NCBI RefSeq assembly: GCF_028476545.1 | Contig: NW_026731816.1 | Location: 62,001 to 126,000 of the forward strand | Reading direction: 5' to 3' | Length of the DNA stretch: 64,000 nucleotides | Source of the DNA: Physella acuta | Taxonomy: Eukaryota > Mollusca > Gastropoda > Physidae | Part shown: piece after piece, positions 1 through 8,623 of the stretch | Numbering within the stretch: position 1 is the first letter of the stretch | Layout of the letters: each line of letters begins with the position of its first letter | Notes under the pieces: generated by a model | What the model was told of the DNA's origin: nothing | Databases searched by the model: none | Seen by the model: only the letters and a program-made list of their open reading frames with translations | Program-made: the position numbers and the translations under genes

Positions 1-505
1 ACTTTTTATGACAAACATCACATTCAAATGGTTTATCTTCTGAATGAACTTGTTTGTGTGCATATAAATTAGCACCATGTGAAAACTTTTTATGACAAAC
101 ATCACATTCAAATAGTTTATCTTCTGAATGAACTCTTTTGTGTTTATATAAACTAGTACTCCAAGAAAACTTTTTATGACAAACATCACATTCAAATGGT
201 TTATCTTCTGAATGAACTTGTTTGTGTTCATATAAATTAACACTATATGAAAACTTTTTATGACAAACATCACATTCAAATGGTTTATCTTCTGAATGAA
301 CTTGTTTGTGTTCATATAAATTAGCACTAAATGAAAACTTTTTATGACAAACATCACATTCAAATGGTTTATCTTCTGAATGAACTTGTTTGTGTTCATA
401 TAAATTAGCACTATATGAAAACTTTTTATGAAAAACATCACATTCAAATGGTTTATCTTCTGAATGAACTTGTTTGTGTTCATATAAATTAACACTATAT
501 GAAAA
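1..505 (-). pseudogene. C2H2 zinc-finger array fragment, paralogue of the 8.6-11.1 kb gene
   Basis: Read on the minus strand this stretch encodes one partial finger, five further fingers and the start of another running off the window edge. All have the 28-residue pattern and HSEDKPFE linkers of the gene at 8624-11110. Finger order around the SWSTS finger, including the unusual linker HSEDKLFE after it, matches fingers 14-16 of that gene, so the two arrays are recent paralogues. In one finger the second zinc-binding cysteine is replaced (CDVFHKK for CDVCHKK), so that finger should not fold normally. The array is cut off at about 505, where gag sequence of a Ty3/gypsy element begins. I call it a broken copy, but the rest may be intact outside the window. 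Confidence 0.8.
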
Positions 506-3500
506 GCTTTTACCTAGAAGCTAACAACGTGACGATAGAAGCCAAAAAGAGAGCTGTTTTGTTAACAGTCATAGGGCCTCAACAATTTAGGCTACTAAAG
601 GACTTATGCGCACCAGCTAGTCTAACTACCAAGAGCTTTAACGAGCTGAGCAAATTGCTAACAGACCACCATGCGCCTGTACCATCAAAGTTTCTATGTC
701 GAGCTAGATTTGACAGTAGGACTCGTCAACCAAACGAGTCAATATCAGAATATGTTGCTGCTTTACGTCATTTAAGTAGATTTTGTGAATTCGGAGACAC
801 GCTGTCTGACAGACTATGTGAAAAGTTTGTGACAGGTGTAAACAGCCCTGATGTTCAAAGAAAGTTGCTGCTCGAGTCAGATCTAACATTGGAAACAGCA
901 ATACAACTTGCAACTTCATTCCAGCAGTCATCCGATGCGGCGAAATCTCTAACGCCTTCAGAGATCCATGCAGTAAACAGCAGGTTAGTCAATAAACATC
1001 AACCCCATCAGAGCATTCCAACTTATGCTAAACAGCCTGCTCGTTCAAATCCTAGATCTAAATCTAGTAATAATTATCAAAAATGTCATCGATGCAAAGG
1101 TCCCCATGCATCTCATCGGTGCAAGTTCAAGTCTGCAACTTGTTATAAGTGCAGTAAGCAAGGTCACATTGCCAAGGCCTGCTTTGCAAAGTCTTCGTCT
1201 GTTGCTAAATCTAGTCAGTCAAGACAGTACCGCAACCAAAGGCAGCACTATGTTAACTCTCACCAAGACTACCTAACCCAACCAATGAACCACTCTACCT
1301 GTGAAAATGCTCAAACTGATTCGCAGCCGGATTTCAACCTATTCTCTGTGAAATCAATAAGTCATGCTCCCATCAATGTACCAGTTTATATCAACGGTAA
1401 GAGCATCAGCTTCCAACTTGACACTGGAGCATCTCTAACAGTCATAACAAAGAAGGACTTTGACGCTGTCTCAGGAGGATCAGTGCCTCTACAACCATGT
1501 CACAAGTGTCTAACAACATACACTGGTGACAATGTTCCGGTAATAGGAGAGTGTATGGTTCATGTAAGTTATAATGGTCAAAGTGTTAAACTTCCTCTTC
1601 TTGTGGTTGAAGGAAATGGACCACCATTACTAGGTAGGAACTGGTTAAGTGATCTTAAGTTAAATTGGGAGAGTATTTGTTCATTGAAGAATGTAAAAGA
1701 ATCTAGTCTTACTTCACTAGATAGAGTTATATCTGAAAATAAATGTGTTTTTGGTAACTCTGGATTACTAAAGGATAGAACAGTGAAGATAAGCATTAAA
1801 GACACAAATCCAAGATACTGCAAAGCTAGAGTTCCACCTTATGCAATGAGGAATAAAATTGAAAATGAGCTAAGTAGATTGGAATCTAATGGCATCATAA
1901 AGAAGGTAGACTATTCCGATTGGGCAACGCCCATTGTGCCAGTGTTAAAGAAGGATGGTTCTATAAGAATTTGTGGAGATTATAAAACTACACTGAATAA
2001 GCAAATAGAGCTAAATAGGTACCCTATACCTAACATTGAGGAAATCTCTTTGAATTTGGCAGGAGGAGACAAATTCACTGAATTAGACTTTAGTCATGCT
2101 TACACTCAACTAGAACTGCATCCAGATTCAAAAGTCTATACGACAATAAACACACATAAAGGACTCTACCAATATGAAAGACTATGTTTTGGCATATCAT
2201 CTAGCCCTGGAATTTTCCAAGCTGTCATGGACAGTATTTTTAAGGATATTCCAAATGTTTGTGTGTACTTTGACAATGTGTACATAACTGGTAAGAATGA
2301 CACTGAACATCTTAAAACACTTGATAAAGTATTGAAAATTGTTGGTGAAAAAGGTTTAAAGATAAACAAAGATAAATGTCAATTCATGTTGACAGAAATT
2401 AGTTTTCTTGGTTATATATTGAGCAAACAAGGCATCAGACCTCAACCTGAGAAAACAAAAGCCATTAAAGAAGCACCCAAACCTGAAAATACCCAACAAC
2501 TAAGAGCTTTTTTGGGCTTAATAAATTACTATGCAAAGTTCATAGGAAATCTGTCTGGTAAACTATCACCACTGTACAAGCTGCTACAGAAAAATGCAAC
2601 TTGGCACTGGGGTAAACAACAAGATACTGCTTTTAATACAGCAAAAGAGGCTTTGTCTTCTGACACCTTACTAACTCACTATGACCCAGGGAAAAGACTT
2701 ATATTAACATGTGATGCTTCACCAGATGGTGTAGGAGCAGTCTTGTCCCACATGGATGAGAAGGGTGACAGACCCATTGCTTTTGCCAGTAGATCTTTGA
2801 ACCAGGCTGAGAAAAATTATTCTCAGTTAGATAGGGAAGGCTTAGGCATCATTTTTGGTGTTAAGAAATTTCATAAGTTTCTGTTTGGTAGGAAGTTCAC
2901 CATCTTTACAGATCATAAACCATTGCTAGGTTTATTTGGAGAAAACAAAACCCTACCTGAGCATGCCTCACCAAGAATTCAAAGATGGGCTATCACACTA
3001 ACTGCATACAATTATGAATTGAAATACAAACCTGGATCTGAGAATAGTGCAGATAGCCTTAGTAGATTACCTTTAAAAAACCAAAGCCTGAGCTATGTAC
3101 CAGAAGATGTATTTGTTCTCTTCACTATCATGGATAACTCCAATATAAATGTGAATGATATTAAGAGAGAAACACAAAAAGATGAGTGCTTAATAAAAGT
3201 ATATGAGTACTGTAAGAATGATTGGCCTAAAGAGTCTGTGAATGATGACTTAAGGCCATATACAATAAGAGAAATGGAATTAAGTCTAAAAGATGGAGAA
3301 GATGCAGTCCATTATCAGTCAGAGTTGCCTAAACAAAATATTTGTAACTTAATAAATGATTATGGTGATATGGCAATTTCAAATGTTTTAAAGAGAATAC
3401 ATTAGTAAGAAGGAATGTGATCATCAAACAACTTTGCTAACATCATTAGCACTTACAGAAACTAAAAGGGTAACATCAAAAGAAAAGAAAAAACGATTTT

Positions 3501-4485
3501 TGGCCATTTAATACACCCACTTCAAATACTGGATCACAGTTGCAAAGTGATATGGTCCAGAATATTACTCATAAACAGTATTTTTGGTTACCAGGAAAGC
3601 ACTATCAGATTACCTGAGAAAATTGATCAATCAAAGAAATCTATGTCAGTTAAGGATCTGAATAACAGCATAATACTTCCAGATGCCAATTCAAAAATAG
3701 TTCCATTAAATCATGACAAAACATTCATTGAAAGAGAATTTGGTGTTAATGAGAATGTGTATCTAAGAAACTATGGGAGAAAGGAAAAATGGATACCAGG
3801 TCAAATTGTTCAATGTACAGGACCTGTGCCTTATAAAGTTAAAAATAACTTGTGCAGATAATAAGTGTGAATCTGTCAATCCCACCAAATCTGATCAGTT
3901 CACACCAACTCAGTTTGTTCCACAACCAAGTTCTGTTGATATGAGTGAACCAAGTTGTCTGGAGTCAGAAAATGTAAATTCTGGAGTTAATGATTTAAAT
4001 CCTAGACCTCCTGAGATAGAGAATCCAGATGGTCAGAATCTTGAGTCACCAAATCAAAAGCCACTGAGAAGGTCAAGCAGGACAATCAAAGTCCCAAATA
4101 AGTTAGACCTATGATTTTAAAGGTCAAGAGGACTTTGACATTATTGTTTTGTATTTTAATTATGTTGTAACATATTGTGCATTGTTTGTAAGGATGTAAT
4201 CTACCATAACGTTCATGTTACAATATAACTGGTGATTTTAGGATACTATCAATTGTTCTATTGAGAGATGTGTTATTGTGTTCTAAGGGTAAAGGGATGT
4301 AATAGATTGAGATAATTGTGAGGTCAAGGGAACTCACTCTTCTGTATTAGTATTATATTTATATGGTTATCTTGAGTGATGTCCCTGGTGCATTGTACTT
4401 CCTTCCTCTCTGTGTGGTACCGTCATGTAGTTAGACCCAATAAACGTTATATACAACCACATGCTTCTATCGTCAATCTATTATA
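506..4485 (+). mobile_element. Ty3/gypsy LTR retrotransposon, incomplete fossil
   Basis: Ty3/gypsy (Metaviridae-type) element on the plus strand. A long open gag-pol frame covers about 506-3405: two zinc knuckles near 1087-1190, an aspartic protease motif (LDTGAS) near 1417, reverse transcriptase with core near 2070-2290, and RNase H near 2700-3050. A remnant of the integrase tail with a GPY-type module (GPVPYKV) and an RRSSRT basic tail lies near 3725-4114. A purine-rich tract (about 4288-4297) precedes the 3' LTR. No 5' LTR is seen; the left edge meets a zinc-finger array. The copy is broken in a few places, but its long open frame suggests it is not very old. With one LTR it cannot be dated by LTR divergence. 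Confidence 0.93.
4298..4485 (+). repeat. 3' LTR of the Ty3/gypsy element
   Basis: A 188-bp LTR bounded by the near-inverted ends TGTAATAGATTG and CAATCTATTATA. It is preceded by a polypurine tract and carries AATAAA near 4439, consistent with a polyadenylation site in the R region. The following DNA is the 1.13-kb repeat also found at 17415. Confidence 0.85.
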
Positions 4486-5619
4486 AGGCTAAATAATGTT
4501 TATATTATTAAGAAGAGGTCTGAAAAATTAAATGATTTTAGTGTTGGGTCTAGGCTTACATTACTAATTAGTACTTAGTAATTAGAATTATTAATTAGAA
4601 CTTGGGCTAACAAAGTACTTGGACTAGATTTGGAACACGCTCATACTATGCTTTGAGTTTTCTCTCACCAGTTTACAAAAGAACTCAGGTGGGCTGCAAT
4701 GTTTGTAATTTGCCTATATCTTTCGGTCACAGGCGATCATTTTAATGTGATAGGCCTCTTAATTTTATAGGCCTGATGAATTGTATTTGATAGGTTAACT
4801 TTTCTAGTTGACAAAACTACTTGAGTGAGCATCTGTCTGTCACTACGCAAGCGAGATGCATGTCATGGGCACTGCCAGTGATGCTGTTTAGAATGCGTTT
4901 CTCGATAACTTGATCAATTTTAATGTGATTACAGTTAAAAAAAATAGATACAAATCTTAACAATATTTTAAACTCAGCATGGACAAAGCTTTGTGAATAA
5001 CACACAGGTTTCAAGTCCAGTAAGGGAGGAGGGATAGATTCATTTTACAATGCCATAGCTATCATTTATAAATTGCCCTGATTAAACATTACTAAAACAC
5101 ACTAATTAAGCCTAATCAAAACTGAAATAAACATGCATATGAATATCTTTTAAAAGTTTAGATCTAGATCTATATTATATATTCTTAAACATTTAAAACG
5201 TGATTATTTTTGGATCATTCTTTAGCCTATATTAAAAAAATAGTAAATATGTTACATGACATAACCAAGTTACGAGCATCCTTTCAATTATGTTTTATTG
5301 ACACATACCGACACTCCACCCTCCCCTCACTTGATCTTTACTAACTTCCAAGGTCCCTCTCCTGTCAATTTTGTGGACCAGATCTAAGAATGATTGTCAC
5401 GGAAAAAGCTGTCCCAGCTAAGCTAAAAAGCACCAATAATTAAAATCCTGTATTTTAGCCCCAAATTTACAAATTAGCTAAAACCATCAAATGTAGTTAG
5501 TAGTTAGAGATAGGGTAAAGGAGGGCGTTAAGAGCCGTGTGGTATTAAGCCCCAAACAACACCCCACCCCCACAAAACCCCCAATAACACTGCTAATCTA
5601 CTTCTGAGGTAACAACCAC
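4486..5619. repeat. 1.13-kb dispersed repeat, copy A
   Basis: Near-identical to 17415-18542 over its full length, with a few substitutions and small indels; by eye well above 95% identity. It starts exactly where the Ty3/gypsy 3' LTR ends and stops at the sequence CTGAGGTAACAACCAC, after which the two copies diverge. No coding potential was recognised. An older, strongly diverged inverted copy lies at about 20612-21500. The type of element is unknown: no terminal repeats or transposase were found. Confidence 0.85.
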
Positions 5620-5890
5620 CCCACACAATTCCATCAAAACAAACCCACCCCCACAATCCCACACAACTCACCCCCATACATAATCCCAACCATTCACAAC
5701 CCCACACAACTCAACTCCCACACAACTCAACTCCCACAATAAATCCCACCCCCACACAATCTCCCACCCCCACACAATCCTACAACTCAACTCCAACAAT
5801 CCCACACAATCTCCCACCCCCACACAATCCTACAACTCACCTCCCACAATCCCACACAAAACGCCACCCCAACTCCCCCATAACCAACCA
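5545..5890. repeat. CA/CCC-rich low-complexity tract
   Basis: Irregular repeats built from words such as CCCACACAA and CTCCCAC, strongly pyrimidine-plus-A biased on the plus strand. It lies directly upstream of the splice acceptor of the kinase exon and probably forms the end of that intron. Confidence 0.8.
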
Positions 5891-5917
5891 ACTAACCCTA
5901 ACCCTCCCTGTCCCCAG

Positions 5918-6095
5918 ATACGAGCTCATGTGCAGCTGCTGGTCCTTCCTCCCAGAGAACCGTCCAACGTTTGATGCCCTGTATCGCAGGTTCGAGACTC
6001 TGCTGGAAAAAGAAAAAGATTACATCAATCTGGAACTATTCCAGAGCGAACAGTACGCTTGTCTGGATGCGGACATATTGGATGAGAAGTTATAG
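5918..6095 (+). CDS. Last coding exon of a receptor tyrosine kinase (Tie/RET/FGFR class)
   Basis: A pyrimidine-rich acceptor (ccctccctgtccccag) precedes an open exon that ends at TAG 6093-6095. The 58 codons read YELMCSCWSFLPENRPTF..., the subdomain XI signature of tyrosine kinases (CW...P..RPTF). A short cytoplasmic tail follows (LLEKEKDYINLELF..., ending LDEKL). The DYINL block is most like the tails of Tie receptors (YVNxxLFE) and RET (DYLDL); class assignment is inference. In a complete receptor this segment sits at the inner face of the plasma membrane, and its tyrosines may be phosphorylation docking sites. No other kinase exon was found in the window. Upstream lie a repeat and a retroelement, so the exon is either served by a very distant upstream part or is an orphan. 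The stop codon lies within the first unit of the minisatellite that follows. Confidence 0.8.
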
Positions 6096-6562
6096 GACAT
6101 AAAGCTGGTTGGATGAGAAGATATAGGACATAAAGCTGGTTGTATGAGAAGATATAGGACATAAATGAGAAGATATAGGGCATAAAGCTGGTTGGATTAG
6201 AAGATATAGGACATAAAGCTGGTTGGATGAGAAGATATGACATAAATGAGAAGTTATAGGACATAAAGCTGGTTGATTGAGAAGTTATAGGACATAAAGC
6301 TGGTTGATTGAAAAGTAATAGGATATAATTTATAAAGCTGGTTGGATGAGAAGTTATAGGATATAAAGCTGGTTGATTGAGAAGTTATAGGATATAAAGC
6401 TGGTTGGATGAAAAGATATCGGACATAAAGCTGGTTGATTGAGAAGTTATAGGATATAAAGCTGTTTGGATGAGAAGTTGTAGGACATAAAGCTGGTTGC
6501 TTGAGAAGAAATAGGATATAAAGTTGGCTGGATGAGAAGAAATAAGATATAATGCTGGCTGA
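6077..6562. repeat. 31-bp minisatellite starting in the kinase stop region
   Basis: About 15 imperfect head-to-tail copies of a 31-bp unit containing GATGAGAAGTTATAGGACAT followed by AAAGCTGGTTG, with shorter variants. The first unit holds the last codons and the TAG stop of the kinase exon, so the array was seeded from the exon end and expanded into the 3' UTR. Open frames on the opposite strand here are by-products of the repeat. Confidence 0.9.
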
Positions 6563-7634
6563 GTGCAGACATAATAGATAAGTTATAGTAGAATGACTGG
6601 GTTATATTAACTGACAGTTGAAGTCACCTAAGAGATCCCGGATGTTACATAACTTACTTGGATTTTGCAGATAACTTTTTTTTTTAAAACCCGAGAAAGT
6701 CGATTTAAAAACGAATCAAATCATTCTTCGCAGTGATCTCGTGCAAAATGTTTTTGTTGACACAAGTATTAGACATGCTGACAAGTATAGGGCTGGTAAG
6801 TAGGTCAATAAATAGTTCTATGGCTCATGCAGGTTTTATTGAGCTGTAGAACTGGTTGGTGACCTACTTACCAGCCCTATAGTAACGATCGTCCAGACGT
6901 GTATGTTTCATTACATACCTACAAGACATTTGAAACCTACCCCATACTCCACAGGACGTTACAGAACAAATATGTTCATAACCCCCCCCCCCCCCCCCCC
7001 CCGCCTCATCACGAACAAAATGTAAACTCAGTGCTTTGCAATTTATGTGACCATATAAATGAATTACAAGAATCACATTATTTTTTAGGAAATATTTTAT
7101 TAAAATAAGACTGTTTTGTAATAATATTCATTATACAACTGTCTGTTGATTTAAGCAAAAGAAACAATAACCTACATTAATAATTGTAATGCATTCAATG
7201 ATAAAAATAGATAATAATAAATGCAATCTTTTGTAGTTTAGATATTAACGTCAATAAAACATTAAAATTTAATAACTATGAATATAAACACACCTAACTT
7301 TATATACAAACATTGTATTCAATAAAAACATTGCAACCATCCATTGTTTGCAGTTGTGTTGTCATGTTATAGTGATGCCTTGTATTCTATAGAACTGTTT
7401 TCATCGTTACTATGGACTTATAGTAACTACTTTTACAAATGCTGCCGAGTGTATGGCTTGTAAGACATGTTCTCTCTCACTGTTATTTGATATCTCGCTA
7501 GCCAGGGAGAGGTGTGAATTTTCAAACTGAATTTTCTCTTGTGATCATGGTTACCATTATTAACAAACAAACAAAAAATGGGGTTATTTGTTTCTAGGTC
7601 TCGCCTCAAGATTTTAAAATACCAAGAGTGCATA
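6563..7634. other. Kinase 3' flank: one strong hairpin, one poly(C) tract, otherwise nothing recognised
   Basis: AT-rich sequence presumed to include the kinase 3' UTR. It contains the hairpin at 6787-6880 and a 21-base C run at 6982-7002. Nothing protein-like or RNA-gene-like was recognised in the remainder. Confidence 0.5.
6787..6880. repeat. 94-bp inverted repeat (hairpin)
   Basis: A perfect 21-bp pair (ATAGGGCTGGTAAGTAGGTC at 6787-6806 plus one base, complement at 6860-6880). Inside it lie a symmetric 6 x 6 internal loop, a second 14-bp stem with two mismatches (AGTTCTATGGCTCA / TGAGCTGTAGAACT) and a 12-base apical loop. The size and two-stem shape resemble a microRNA-type precursor or a tiny foldback element; which one cannot be told from sequence alone. 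Confidence 0.8.
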
Positions 7635-7880
7635 AAAGAAAAAAGAATTGCACAGCAAGTGAACGGAAAAAAATATTTAAATAATAGTGCGGAAAACTAG
7701 TACTTCATTAATTCATATGCGTTTTTTTAGAAATCGGAAATAGCGTAAAGTTCTACTTCCGGTCAATGAAAATTACTCAAAATTTGAAAGAAAGCAGAGA
7801 ATTAGATCTTTTACGTTTAAGTGAAATTTCGTTTCTCTATGTGAAACAGTAGGCCTACTCAAGTTATGTTTGCGTTTTTG
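7635..7880 (+). repeat. Partial copy of the ~720-bp dispersed element
   Basis: Shares blocks such as ATAGTGCGGAA, CTACTTCCGGTCAA and AAATTTGAAAGAA with 12110-12330, in the same order. Only the middle of the element is present. Confidence 0.7.
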
Positions 7881-8167
7881 TTTGTGGTTAGGGTTAATTA
7901 AAAAGGTAATATATATATTAAATCCGGGCTATGCCGGGTATATGCTGAACACAACACACAGGTCATAGGGGGGGGGGGGGGCGGTAGATGCATGGAAAAA
8001 ATTCTGGTGCCTGGCCGGCTAGTTTATAATTATTTATATATATATATAAATATATATATATATGTTAGGGGGATTTAGTTGTTCGAGAAAGAGGGATCAT
8101 CTGCGATCGCACTTCTGACACCAAAATGTAAGGGGACGGTTGTTTTTGTTAACCGATTAAAAGAGAG

Positions 8168-8334
8168 ACATGGTAAGATGTTATTGACCATTATTCTCTC
8201 AAATCCGTGCACCTTTGCGTGGTGACAAAGGAGTCGAATAGACCTGAGCAAAACTAATTAACATCTAAACAAATACAACATTAATTTTACACTAAAAATA
8301 AAACTTGGTAAACACCCAGTTAATGCATTTATTT
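8168..8334. repeat. 167-bp direct repeat, copy 1
   Basis: Almost identical to 8445-8611, starting ACATGGTAAGATG and ending TTAATGCATTTATTT. The copies are 277 bp apart, start to start, just beyond the 3' end of the zinc-finger gene. Poly(G) (7968-7981) and TA-rich sequence lie to the left. Confidence 0.9.
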
Positions 8335-8444
8335 AACTTCATCCTACTTCACAAAAATGTATTTTACACAAGCAAAAAACAAAAGGATACAAATAAGACC
8401 TAGCCAGTTTTCATAATCAAGGAAACATCCCTCGAATTCTTAAT

Positions 8445-8611
8445 ACATGGTAAGATGGTATTGACCATTATTCTCTCAAATCCGTGCACCTTTGCGTGGT
8501 GACAAAGGAGTCTAATAGAGCTGAGCAAAACTAATTAACATCTAAACAAATACAACATTAATTTTACACTAAAAATAAAACTTGGTAAACACCCAGTTAA
8601 TGCATTTATTT
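8445..8611. repeat. 167-bp direct repeat, copy 2
   Basis: Second copy of the 8168-8334 repeat, with only a few differences. It ends 13 bp before the stop codon of the minus-strand zinc-finger gene, so it forms the proximal 3' UTR of that gene. Confidence 0.9.
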
Positions 8612-8623
8612 TGTCTTGAGCAC

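Noticed and set aside
6025-6264. Open frame on the minus strand, 79 codons
   Set aside because: Produced by the 31-bp minisatellite; its repeated residues are translated repeat units.
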